NCBI GenBank assembly: GCA_038503035.1
Contig: JAVSML010025216.1
Location: forward strand, 921,574-985,573
DNA length: 64,000 nucleotides
Reading direction: 5' to 3'
Origin: Crocodylus rhombifer
Taxonomy: Eukaryota; Chordata; Crocodylia; Crocodylidae
Shown: in pieces, positions 53,620 through 64,000 of the stretch
How positions within the stretch are numbered: the stretch's first letter is position 1
Layout: the number at the start of each line of letters is the position of its first letter
Program-made: the position numbers and the translations under genes
Notes under the pieces: model-generated
Database searches by the model: none
Told to the model about the DNA's origin: nothing
The model's input: only the letters and a program-made list of their open reading frames with translations

Positions 53620-54170
53620 CTGACTGTACTGGAAACCTGGGAATGTCACCATCAGCAAGGTGTTCAGAAAAGACATAAACTGGAAGGACAGAAGAACGAA
53701 TGCCAATGTTCTAGCTCAAGCAAACCCCACCAGCATTGAAGCTGTGTTTATATGGCACCAGCTCTGTTGGCCAGGGCATGTCATAAGAACTGACAACTGG
53801 CTCCTAAAACAGGTCCTATACTCCCAACTCACCAGTGGTCACCGCTCTAGAGGTGGGCAAAAGGAGAGATTCAAGGACACCTTGAAAGCCAAGCTGAAGA
53901 AATGCCATATTAACATCAGTACCTGGGAAACTCAAGCACTGACCTGTTCCCGACGGTGCCATGGAGTGAAAAGCATTAACCATTTCAAGCAAACTCACCT
54001 CTCTATAGAGGCAGATAGGAGAGAGAGACAAAACAAGAGAGCCACCACCCCAGGTTACCAGGATTAGCTGCTCCTCCTCCCGGAACTGGATGCCACGTCC
54101 GCAGTCAAACATGAGGTTCTCAGATTGGCCTCTTCAGTCATTTCTGGACTTACCAATAACTTCCCATCTT
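53620..54170 (+). mobile_element. Non-LTR retrotransposon ORF C-terminal remnant
   Basis: A 135-codon frame (53660-54067) has the 'W-GHV-R...LLKQVLYSQLTSGHRSRGGQ..RFKDTLKAKLKK' signature found near the C-terminus of many non-LTR retrotransposon polyproteins. Downstream, another frame gives SQIGLFSHFWTY, like the end of the usual C-terminal CxxC...H motif. It is interrupted by stops. Confidence 0.6.
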
Positions 54171-55114
54171 CTGGGCAACTGTTGTCCTCATATCAGGGTC
54201 TGCTGACAACAAATACCATCCATATAAGTGTTCCCAAGGGGGAGTGAAGTAGACTGGTTAAACAGCACTTAATTGGTTGCACTCCCAGTTTATTTTACTT
54301 AATAATCCTACTCATTCTCACAGGAAAATACCAAGCAGGACAGATCTTAAATTCTAATGTGAGCAACAAACAAAAAACAATGCTTTTTAATATCTAGCCT
54401 TATATGCATCATAAAGAAGAAAATACAGGATCGCTTGTTTTTCCTTTGAAGGGCCCATTCAAACATTGGCCAGACTAAAACAGGTGTAGAATGCTTTTGG
54501 AAACAGTTCAGTTTAGCCTCGTTCAAAGTACATATCACTCTGAGAAGTTGTTAGACTTTCCTTGTAGCTATGCTAGAGGAAATGTGCAGTACCTGTGGCC
54601 TCATCTATCACAAGGTCAAAGAAACACCAAGCTGTTTTGGGTCATGTGGAGTAAACCTGCTCTGTCTGCGTGGTTTACCGAATAAGGCAAAGGCAATACT
54701 TGTTTGCTTTATTCCTTGTTGTTTTTATCTCAGATTGATCGGGGTAGTGCCAGAGAGTCAAAGATCTACCTTCTGTGGATTAAAGTTCAGACTCTTGATT
54801 AAAGTTCAGACTCTTCAGAGTCCAATAAGAGAGGTTCTTGCTAAATTTACTAACTAAAGGACATTTTCTGGCAATGATAAACAAGCACAGAAAGAAGGAA
54901 ACGTATAAGAAAGAAGTGAATAGAATTCGTTGACAAAAATGATGTTGAAATAGAGTAAAGATTAGTAACTGTGTCATAGGTATTGGTAAATTAAGAGTCA
55001 GAAACGTTACAGGGAAGCTTGTAATTATTCCAAAACCAAACATCACAAGACTAGGAAATTTAGAGTTAAAGTTGCATTGAAAATAAATCCAAACAATCTG
55101 AACTGCCCTTTAGT

Positions 55115-55790
55115 TATACAATGGGTGCATCTATATGGGCAAATGCTCCAAGGTGGGTTTACTCTAGAGCAAGGGTTCCCAAAGTTTTTATGCTGCAGCC
55201 TGGCAAACCGCGGTCTACAGTTTGCTGGTCTGCAGTCACTTTTGGTCCAGCAGCTGACCATGCTGTGGACCGGCAGTGGGCTGCAGCCCAGGGATTGAGA
55301 GCCCCTCCTCCAGGATAATTTACTATTACAGTAAACCCACCCCAGACAGGTAATCATGGAGTGGGGGCTGGGAGATGATTTTTCTCTCCCAGCCCCCTCC
55401 CCATTCTGTGCTCCACAATTGCAAAGTGGGGGCTGGGAGCTCCCTGCTGCCGAGGCACGGGGACATTGTCCCTGCCCGGGCTTCGGTAGTGGAGCCTGCC
55501 CTGGCAACAGGCAGCTCCTGGGGGCAGGGAACAATCAGCCTCTGCTAGGAGACAGGTGTCTCCTGGTCAGTCATCTACACATTTGCTCCCAGTCAGCCAT
55601 TTACACATGATGTACTGCACAGTAATTACTCCTGAGTAAATTTGCTATTTGTATTTACAAGTGGCAAATTTGCTTGCAATTAGAACAAATTACTATGCAG
55701 GAAGCATCTGTATGTGTAGACAGTGATGCTTACTGTACAGTAGTTTGCTCTAGTCTTGAGTAAACTGTCTTGTGGCGACACAGACACAAT
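55115..55790. mobile_element. Composite MITE region with nested hAT-like element
   Basis: 'gtgcatctatatgggcaaat' (55125) and 'gcatctgtatgtgtagac' (55704), with 'gtttactctag' and 'ctctagtcttgagtaaact' near the ends, suggest one element. A hAT-like piece (55170-55307: CAAGGGTTCCCAAAGTTTTT to TTGAGAGCCCCTC) sits in it. Confidence 0.45.
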
Positions 55791-56980
55791 ATGATTAAGA
55801 GATTTCAGTGTTTGTGGACGTAAATTAGATTACACTGATAATTGAGATGATAATTATCTTGCCCTACCCAAAAAGGCTGAAGACATTAGATATTAATCAT
55901 TTTTTCCCCTCTTATGTCATCACTGTAGTGCAGAGGTAAGATTATTTGAGTATCTTAACTGTGCATTTCTTACCATAATTTAGCTGGATTTTCTTTTATG
56001 TGTTAGCTTATTTTTGACTGATTTGGTTTTGTAGCGCTTGGTTTTCTTATAATTACCAACATCTCTAGAGGTTTTCATCCTTAAATTACTAATATATATC
56101 CTTAATCTTCACTCCATCTTAATAGTTTTTAGCGTTAAAATTTCCAGACTTGTTTAAATATCATTCATTTAGTTCTACAGTATTAAACAGAACTCCCAGA
56201 GACATTGTTACCAAGCAGTCTTTCTACAGACATTGTATACAAGCCCTTAAGAACTGCCCCTATGTTTCTGACTCAGGTCCTCCAATAATACTGCCTCAGA
56301 GCACAGTGGAGCTGAGGCAACATTACTAGCCCAACAGACTGTTGGCATCAGGAAAGGCCCTGAAATAGTATCTGGCTTTCAGAGACTAGAATACACAAAT
56401 TGTACTGAGGCCATTAGTGCCACACACATCCCTATAATTGCTCCTTCAATATCTTAAAGAAGTTGCTGTTGGTCCTCCAGAATTTCATGATCCATACAAG
56501 TATGGGAAACACTGGCAAGATGCAGATCAGCTAGGTTTTGAGACATGTATAAATTAGGACCTTGCTTCTTCTAAAAACATGACCATGGGGCACAAATGCT
56601 CACCATGACTTTGAGGGACAGTGCCTATTCTCTCCTGCTGTAGCTCATGAAGCTCATCTATACCCAGACAAGGAGTTGTAAAGAAAATGCAGTTATATTT
56701 TTTTGGCAGCTGCAGAACGCTGTTCGAACGTACATTCAGAAAGGGGAAGCCAAATGGCATTGCCTCTAAAGTTGGTGAGGATAAGAACACTGTATGTATG
56801 TTTGTGGTCTGCTGCACCCTACACAAGATGCACAATACTAGAGTCGTATATTTTCATCTGGAATAGTCTCTGGATGCTAATGGACTTCTGAGTTAATTTA
56901 CACAACTAAAAGCATCCTTGTAAGCAACATGGGCTTAGGATCCAGGAAGGCAAGGGAGTATTAGGGATTGTCTTTGTATC
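55791..56980. other. Intergenic stretch without recognised features
   Basis: AT-rich, only short chance frames. No gene or repeat was recognised. Confidence 0.5.
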
Positions 56981-56984
56981 TATG

Positions 56985-58312
56985 TCAAGTGTAGCAATAT
57001 TCAGCTTGTGGAAAGGTTGCTTAAGAGGGGACGTGGTATCAGTGTTCAAGTATTTTAAGGGATGCCATAAGAGAGAAAACACCTTTTATTTTCCATTGCA
57101 GGGAGCAGGATGTAGACCAATGGTTTGCAGTAAAGTTGATTTAGACTGGATATCTGGAAAAAAAACTTATTTACTGTTGGAACAATGAGGCAGTGGTATA
57201 GATTGCCTAGGAAGGCTGTGGAATCTCCACTACTGGAGGTGTTTAAGAAGAGGTTGGACAAACATTGCTATGGGGTGTTCTAGGATTAGCAATACCTATG
57301 CTCTGCTATGGGTATTTCTCATGCTGTCTATAGTCTTCTGTTTGCTGCCACATGGGGTCAGGAAGGATTTTTTTTTTCTGCTCCTGCTGCTACATTTAGG
57401 TTTTTATTTTTATTTTTATTTTTCACCTTCCTAAAAACCCCCAGGTGATGGCTGCAGCAAAGACCAGGGATTGGGGTGTATCAGTGCTCCTGCTGGGACT
57501 GAAACCCAGAGGTTCCTGGCTAGAGGGTCTTCTGCTCAGGATCAGACTGATCACTATATTTGGGGTGAGGAACAAATTTTACCCCATGATCAAATTTGTA
57601 TGGACTGAGTGGGTTCTGGCCTTCTTCTGTAGTGTAGGGGTGTGGCCCCCTTCCTTGGATCTCCAAGAGTATTTTAACCCTTACAACAGCAGGACTGCCA
57701 TTGTTTCCCTCTTTTACATGTGGCAGGTTAAGGTGTTATGTCTTCTGGTTATATTAGGGTTGACTGTGTATTTTGTTGATAGGTTAGATCAGTGGTCACC
57801 AGTAGATCTTGGAGCCTCTTAGAGTCAATCCAAGGCTGGAGTGGAGGGCTGAGTGCCCACGTGCATGCGTGTGCGCGCCCCAGTCCAGCACGTCAGTCCA
57901 TGGGGGAGGGAAAGGGTGGGGCAAGATTCAGGCCCCTGCAGCGAAGGACAGTGCCGCAGAGGTAGGACCAGGTGTAAGTTGAGTGGGGCCCTGGCTGGGT
58001 GGGATTTACCTGCTGGGGAGGTGCATCCCCAAATAAATTTTTCTCAATCTTCCCCCTGCCCTTCCCTCCCCACAGACTTACCTGCTGGGCAAGGCGGAGG
58101 GGTGGGGTATGGTGGCAGTGCATGGTAGATCTGGTGTTGCTTTTAAATGCCAAAGGTGATCTCCTACTTAAAAAGGTTGGAGACCACTGGGTTAGACAAT
58201 GGATTTGTATGGGATATTTTGGATAGGGATGATTCTGCCTCAGGAAGGGGGTAGGATTAAATGACCTGTGAACCCCTACTTCCAGCCCTACTTTTCTATG
58301 GTTCTATGAATT
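56985..58312 (+). mobile_element. CR1/L3-type LINE 3' region, interrupted
   Basis: 'gtggaatctccactactgga' and 'gtttaagaagaggttggac' (57218-57260) are followed by 'catggggtcaggaaggatt' and finally, after the 57790-58189 insert, 'ggattaaatgacctgtgaac' and 'ttttctatggttctatgaat' (58251-58312), the CR1 3' end. Non-coding remnant. Confidence 0.7.
57790..58189. mobile_element. hAT-like element, 400 bp, nested in LINE, with 8-bp target duplication
   Basis: The termini CAGTGGTCACCA and GGAGACCACTG are inverted repeats. The flanks GGTTAGAT (57782-57789) and GGTTAGAC (58190-58197) match at 7 of 8. The interior is non-coding. Confidence 0.88.
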
Positions 58313-58319
58313 GTGTAAC

Positions 58320-60770
58320 CCAGGTACGCCCAAGGGTGTGCCCTATTCTCAAATCAGATGGGATGGGTAGGCAGGAGGGGAAGCTGTAAGAGGGAAGCCA
58401 GAATTTAGAGCGGATCCCTCTTTCCTCTACAGAGTTTGCTCAAGCCCAAAGTTCTTAACTATGTACAAGTTATTGAGTTATAAGATACACAAACATAAAA
58501 CTAAATATCATATACATATATTTACACAGTGAACATTAACCAATAACCACGGTCAAACCCTAAATAACACTATTTACCAATCACAATAAAACACTTTTAA
58601 GCAGCATTAACACAATACATAATACAGCAGTGCCTGCAGGTGGTTGCCGCTTGCCATCCTTCCCCCTTCTTGTTGCCAACACCACCGGAGGCATCTGTAG
58701 GCGGTTGTTGATTGTTGCTGGCCGCTGCTGACAGGGGTGTCTGCTGGTGGTCGCTGACCACTGGTTGGTGTTTGCTCCCCTCAGCCATTGTTGCAGCTGT
58801 GGCCACCTGCAGGAGCTCTCCGCTCACTGCTGCTGCGCTCCCACCGCCACCATCGCCTGTGCCTGTGGGTGGTCGCCATGCCCCTCTAGCCTCTGGGCCA
58901 TGCGTATTTCATGAGCAGCCCAACACCCTATCAACCCGGGTTCAAGCTCCCCTGCAACTTATGGATTAAACTAAACAGGATTTGGTTTAAAATGCCACAT
59001 TTTATAAGATTGGCTTAAAGGACAGTCCAATATGTGAGTGTGGCAATGCACCACAGACTGCTGACAACCTCCTTTCATGTGCAGTACACCTGTGCATGCA
59101 GGATGAGGACCTGGCAAGCATGAACGATAAAGCAGTTGTGTAGCTCTGCCCATTAATGAAATGTAGTGGGGGAAATGAAGTATATGAGAGAAGAAGAAAG
59201 TGCATGCTGTGTCTATTTTTTACCTGAGGTGAAGGGACATCTGCATAGGGTCTCTTGTACCTGACTAATTTTTTGGATTGCATGAGGCCAGGGCTAACTT
59301 ACCTGCCCAATAAAATATCAGTTTAAATGTAACTTTCTCTGTTTGCTCATTCGATTTTGTATGGGACACAGGGAGACATTTTACTGGTTTGTATGGATTG
59401 CCTGCTGTTTTTATACCTCAATAAAAACTTTTGCTATGACTTCCTGTTTCCATTCAATTTAGTAGCAACAAGCACTTAAATAGAGACCTTTAACAAACTC
59501 AGAAGTATATGCAACAAAAATTTTAAGAACATTGCACTCAGCCCTAGTGACCATCAGCAAGAGAAGTGTCTTTGTTTTGTTTTTGACAAACTATAAGATA
59601 GTCTGGAAAACCAAAATGTAGTGATATGTCCTGCTATCCCTCTCCAGTCTGTTGTAGCTTTGATATGATACTGCACAAGGGTTGAACAAGCAGGGATTAT
59701 TTTCTCCCCTGAAGTTGCTATAACTATTTTCCATGGTGCCACTGGCCAGTTCCAGAGCCTGAAGAATCGGTATGTTGGTGGAGCACAGCTGAGAGGGTGT
59801 TGGAGCTGGGACTTGCGCTATTTTTGGTAGCTCTTTAAACACTTAGAGGGACTTGTGTTGCAAGAGTCATGTGCACTTGTATCTAGGTGAGATACTACTA
59901 GGCCAATGAACAGTGCCTGGCCCTGCATAGGACACCACACAGCAGCCACTGTTGTAGGAAGCTCCAAAGTCTATAAAAAGCTGTAGATGTGTATGGGAGC
60001 TTGGAACTGTTTACTATGATTCTGAAGAGGTGATTCGTAAGTGCCTGGTTCTGCTCTCTTTCTACAGTTTTAATTTCCTTGTCTTTTCTAAGTCTCTCTG
60101 CTCTTGTTCCTCCCATGCTTACAATAGCTGCTTGAATTAGGCTCCTCTCTTTTGTATCTTCACAGTGCTGTCATCCCCAGCCCTCTTGTCTTTCCTCCCT
60201 CTCCAGTAGGGTTCATGTGCTCAAGTTCCTGGACAGGATGCAGCAGAGCTCAAAGTGACTGTAAAAGAAGTGAAAGACAGGTCATTATTTTCCTGGAAAT
60301 GTACGAAATTAATTCCTTGCAGCAGTTCTGCCTAACAATGGGACAGGCTTCAACACTTACTGTTTTTGGTGTGCCATCCTTTCTTATCTCTGAGCTTGGA
60401 AGTCCAGTGGTAGGAAGAGAAAAATTAACAAGATAACGACTGAGCCCCTTGTGGTATAGTTTTTGGTTTTGCCATCTCTTTTAATTTGTTCTAAATGTTT
60501 AGTAACTTAAAATAGAAGTCAAACTGCCTGTCAGTAGCACAGAGTTGGGGAGGCCGTGTCTGCATAACTTCATAACGAAGCCTGAGTTTTTTCAAGCCGG
60601 GCACTTTAAGACAAAGTTTGGAGGCCTCTGAATGGAAAAGACATGTGGTGCTCTAGACTGGTAGAGGGGATCATTCAAGCTAACTAAAAGAGATTTTTAA
60701 AAGCCTAGTGACAAAATGCTTATGAATAGAAAGGTTAGAGATGGACTGGGAAAGTTTACTGTACCGTAAG
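58320..60770. other. Intergenic stretch, no identified gene
   Basis: 58620-58900 is GC-rich with GCTG/GGTGG runs and biased open frames on both strands, but no protein family is visible. The rest is AT-rich. Some of it may be an unassigned old repeat. Confidence 0.4.
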
Positions 60771-61160
60771 GCCCCTTCTGCACATGCAGGGAAGGGTGTG
60801 ATTGGATCTAATGCGTGATCCTGGGCATCAGCTAAAAGCAGGCTGCCATGGCTGGGAGCCCCCTTTCCTGAGGGGGCTCCCAGCCAAGGGGGTACATGCA
60901 GTTGGGACCAAGAATCCCACTCCTAACAGGGTTCTCAGTCCCAGCTGCACCATACAGGCAGGCAGGACTGAGAGTCCTGCAGCTGACACATGTGGGCCTG
61001 TGGGTTTCATACATCCTTGAGCCTTGGGCTTTCATGATTCCCTGGCCCTGGTGGTTTCGTAGTAGACATGATGCACCCTGTGGCTGGGAGCCCTGTCAGG
61101 TGATGGGACTCCCAGCTGCCGGGGAGACCCTGCTACACATGCAAATTGAAGCTCAGTAGC
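60771..61160. repeat. GC-rich interspersed sequence with perfect 14-bp hairpin
   Basis: GGCTGGGAGCCCCC (60850-60863) pairs perfectly with 60872-60885 across an 8-nt loop. 'ctgggagcc' words recur at 61083 and 60855. Probably a non-autonomous transposon body. Confidence 0.45.
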
Positions 61161-61906
61161 AACCATGATGCTAATATACATTTTCAAGTACTCCATTGGG
61201 GTTTTAAAATGTAATAGTCATGTTGCCTTCCTGATGTAAAATTTACATGCTGTAATCTATAACTAATATACACAAGCATGCAGGCCCACTTGTGCTGTGG
61301 TGGGCACATTGGTGTTCCAGTAACCTCCCAGAATAGATTCAGACAGTTGGAAACCCTGGCTGAAGCTTTTTCCTGTGCTAGGTACTTTGCATATGTAGAG
61401 GGTCTTAAGGTAATTGCATAATTAACCTGTTAATACCTGTGTAGAGGGAGCTTGACCTAAGGGTGCCTATATATGTGCAGTAAGGCTGCTCCTGTGCACT
61501 ATAATTACAAGTGCACGAAGGGGGGACACTGAGCAGAGTACCCTGGACCTCTTTGTGGCACTGGACTCATGTGACAGGAGACTGGGTGACATGGACCTAT
61601 GATCAGCCCCATTAAACTGCATTTCTTGTTTTAGGTCAGAAATCAAAACCCTTGGACATGTCCAGTAAAGGATGCAGTGCTTTGCTTCTTGCCAGGGGAA
61701 TGCTCAGGCAAGGCTCTGCCAACTGGACTTCCTGAGGGGCAGCATGTACGAGCCTGCGGTTTATCTCAAACGTGAGCCAACTGGGACTTTTGGGATCCGC
61801 CACACTGGCAAAGGGGCCACAACACTGCAACGCTACTGAGCGGAGCTGGCCTGCAGAAGGATGCCTGGCATCACAAGTTCATCCAGCTCCATCCCTGCCC
61901 CAGGGC

Positions 61907-62208
61907 TAGGGTTGCCAACTGTCTGAATCTCTTCTGGGTTTCTGAAACACCAATGTGCCTGCTGCACAGCATGAACAGGCCTGCATGCTTGCGTGTATCA
62001 GTTATGGATTACAGTGTCTAGATTTTACGTCAGGAAAGCAACACGACTATTACATTTTAAAATCCCACTGGACTACTGTATAAATAGGATTCAACATTTA
62101 CTTTAATGACTGCTCTGTCTTCATCTCCTGGGTGATTCTCAGCAGTCTCTTGGAGTTATATTTAATTCCTGGAGTCTCCAGGGCAATTCTGGAGAGTTGG
62201 CAACCCGT
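61907..62208. mobile_element. hAT-like MITE, 302 bp, just upstream of the CISD1 CpG island
   Basis: It starts TAGGGTTGCCAACT and ends AGTTGGCAACCCGT (inverted repeats). The flanks CCCAGGGC (61899-61906) and CCCAGTGC (62209-62216) match at 7 of 8. Confidence 0.85.
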
Positions 62209-62411
62209 CCCAGTGCTAGCGGCCATTCGCCTAAATCCGGGCTTGGTGCTGCAGGCCGCCTGCCTTCAGCACAAGCGCAGGGGAGCGGTTGCTCTCGGCC
62301 GCCCTCGGTGCCTGCGGGCACTTGCTCCAGCGCGCCGGGCTAGGCCCGGCGTAGCGACCGCAGGGAGCGGCACCGCAGCGTGACGCTACGCGAAACCAAG
62401 GCCGCGAAGGA

Positions 62412-62419
62412 TGACGTCA
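62412..62419. promoter_or_regulatory. Consensus CRE/ATF site TGACGTCA
   Basis: A perfect 8-bp palindrome within the CpG island. A functional role is inferred from motif and position. Confidence 0.6.
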
Positions 62420-62701
62420 AACCCCGTCGCTGCTGCCAGCCCCACCTCTGCTGGGCCCGCGACGGAAGCTCCCGAGGGCCAACCACCTCCACGAGGGGAG
62501 GAACACAAGGAACCCGAGGAGGCGGCTGCTGAGAGCCTCATCATCGTGGTCATGCTAGGAGCGTGTCGGCACAGCCGGCAGCGCCGCGCGGCCCCTTTAA
62601 GAGCGGCGGGGCCCCGCCCCCCAGGGCGTCTTTGGGCCCCGCGCTTGCGTGCCTGTTGCTGAGGAGCTTCTGTGTCCTCGAGGCAGACAGGCGGCGCAGT
62701 C

Positions 62702-62732
62702 ATGGGGCTAAGCGGCAACTCGGCTGTGCGGG
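62702..62732 (+). CDS. CISD1: CISD1 (mitoNEET) first coding exon (partial gene)
   Basis: CISD1 is a 2Fe-2S protein anchored in the outer mitochondrial membrane. Only exon 1 is in the window: ATG at 62702 gives MGLSGNSAVR plus one base, then the donor G|GTAGGT at 62733. Human CISD1 exon 1 also encodes about ten residues (MSLTSSSSVR plus one base), with the same splice phase, before the membrane segment. The CpG island and the neighbouring UBE2D1 and TFAM support the call. The CDGSH iron-sulfur domain and the membrane helix lie beyond the right edge, so the identification rests on ten residues, splice phase and gene neighbourhood. Confidence 0.62.
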
Positions 62733-64000
62733 GTAGGTGCAGCCGGGCCGCGCCGCGAGCTGCAGCGTCCCGAGCGAGCGGGCGCCGGCACGGGGAAGCC
62801 CCGCCGCGCCTTGCTCCGCCGTGACCTTGCCGGCGCGGCTGGACGCTGGATGCGCGTCGGCCTCGGGCGGGGGCGCCCTGCCGCGCCCGGGGCCTGGGAG
62901 TGGGCTCTCCTGTGGGCGGCGAGGCCCGCGGGGTGTCCCCCACGTAGGGAGCCGCTGGCCTGGCGCAGCCGGGGCCCCTGCGAGCTCCTGAGTGCCAGGC
63001 TGTGCAGGAGACTGAAGCGGGATGAGCGGCCCGAGGGAAGCGCCGGGGCTGCTGCGCTGCATTTAAAAGCCCCTGGATGGGAGCCTCTTTTCCTCTTCAG
63101 TAGCGCACCTTTGTTTCTTTAAAGTGACTTGCAAAAGTGGCCATCCTGCCTGAGCGAGTGTGGCACTCACGTGTTCTTCAACTCATGACAATGAATTAAA
63201 CTATTTTTGGAAAACTGGTTCCTTTCCTTTGCCCCCTGCTGAGGGGAAAGGGTAGGCTCCTGTGTATGATATTGTAGTCATGTGCCCTGGTGGCAGGTTA
63301 TGGCCAAGTTGATGATAACCTTGTTAGTCAAGAGAGGCTTGGGGAGGAGGGGCATTTGGTGAGCTACTGTCATTAGGAAAGGTGAATTGCATTGCTTATA
63401 TAATTGCCAAAAGTCACCCACGTGATGCTCTTAAGAGAAGAGCTTTAAGTCTCACTTGTTAGGTCAGTCTTTTATTAAACTCAAAAGTCCCATCACAGCT
63501 GGAATCAGGCAGCAGTTCCCCATTGCAGAGTCTTTGCTTGGATAGATTTTTTTCACCTTAAAGGCATGGAGAACAACTTGCTGTAACACTGTGTTGTCTG
63601 TTTGCATTACATTTGAAGCATGAAAGGTACCCCGTGATGGTGGCGAGGGGCGGGCATTTCTCTATTTGGTTCAGTGATGAACTGTCAGTAGATGTCAAAG
63701 GTGACTTTTTTTGATTGTTTGATTAGGAATAAAAGTTGTTTTTTGTTTTTTTTTTTTTCAAAAATGCCCTACCCCCACACTTATGTATATGAAAGTTTAA
63801 TAACTCCTTTCCTTCTTTGATTTCTCTCTCTCCTCTCCCTTTCTCCCCCATTCTCTTTTCCAAAAAAGAAGGGGAGCTTCAGAACTAGCTTATAAGCTGC
63901 TCACTGAAACTCATACTCTAGGGAACAAGAGTTAATTTGCAATCCTTAATTTGCATAAAATGAGGTTGGAAAAGAGAACAAATTTTTTGGTAGCTGGTAT
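62733..64000 (+). other. Putative CISD1 intron 1
   Basis: GC-rich to about 63080, then AT-rich. I see no second exon with the expected VEWIAA-type membrane segment before the window ends. Confidence 0.45.

Larger units (their letters stand above)
53024..55012. mobile_element. ~2-kb structure with ~300-bp inverted arms upstream of UBE2D1
   Basis: The left arm (53024-53321) and right arm (54695-55012) are inverted copies, similar along their whole length (outer CTGTAATGTTTCTGAC and GTCAGAAACGTTACAG; inner CAAGTAT and ATACTTG). The 1.4 kb between holds LINE-derived sequence. The right arm has a perfect 19-bp tandem duplication (54778-54796 and 54797-54815). No clear target duplication flanks the whole. 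Confidence 0.75.
62217..63080 (+). promoter_or_regulatory. CISD1 CpG-island promoter
   Basis: CpG-dense block around the putative exon 1. It contains a full palindromic CRE, TGACGTCA, at 62412-62419 and an ETS/GABP-like ACGGAAG at 62462-62468, 290 and 240 bp upstream of the ATG. Confidence 0.65.

Noticed and set aside
62411..62662. 83-codon frame starting MTSNPVAAASPTSAG as CISD1 N-terminus or a separate gene
   Set aside because: It is out of the CISD1 context, rich in A/P/E and ends within the island. At most it is an upstream open frame.
62386..62943. IPMK first exon on the minus strand upstream of CISD1
   Set aside because: In human IPMK is divergent from CISD1, so I looked for it. The minus-strand frames here do not resemble the IPMK N-terminus.

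Overview
The window is nuclear DNA of a vertebrate. It has intron-rich genes with GT-AG splice sites, CpG-island promoters, CR1 retrotransposon fragments and many hAT-like non-autonomous DNA transposons. CR1 plus abundant hAT-like elements and old MIR-like pieces suggest a sauropsid, most likely a crocodilian or turtle. This is inferred from repeat content and gene order, not proven. A run of 10 N at 41645-41654 marks a short assembly gap.

Layout, left to right. (1) 1-312, minus: the first two coding exons of DNAJC9 (J-domain histone co-chaperone); the gene runs off the left edge. (2) 313-2975: DNAJC9 promoter, old LINE sequence and the TFAM 3' UTR. (3) 2976-15189, minus: a complete seven-exon TFAM (mitochondrial transcription/packaging factor, 276 aa). 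(4) 15190-21323: TFAM promoter, intergenic DNA and the probable long UBE2D1 3' UTR. (5) 21324-52528, minus: a complete seven-exon UBE2D1 (E2 ubiquitin-conjugating enzyme, 147 aa), with a 17.7-kb first intron full of repeats. (6) 52529-62701: a repeat-rich spacer that includes a ~2-kb inverted-repeat structure. (7) 62702-62732, plus: a short first coding exon that fits CISD1 (mitoNEET), with intron 1 running off the right edge.

TFAM, UBE2D1 and CISD1 are neighbours in human 10q21, so this is a conserved block. Two arrangements differ from human. DNAJC9 sits directly downstream of TFAM, whereas in human it is far away at 10q22. CISD1 is head-to-head with UBE2D1 rather than in the same orientation. 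TFAM and CISD1 both make mitochondrial proteins, but each gene has its own CpG-island promoter and nothing suggests joint transcription.

Most of the remaining sequence is transposon-derived. It includes CR1 fragments (one with a disrupted reverse transcriptase), and hAT-like elements with terminal inverted repeats and 8-bp target duplications. Two long copies of one hAT-like element lie in UBE2D1 intron 1, and a foldback element family has two copies. Several strong hairpins are present; the best is an ~84-bp near-perfect one in UBE2D1 intron 6. I saw no CRISPR array, no operon and no prokaryotic system.
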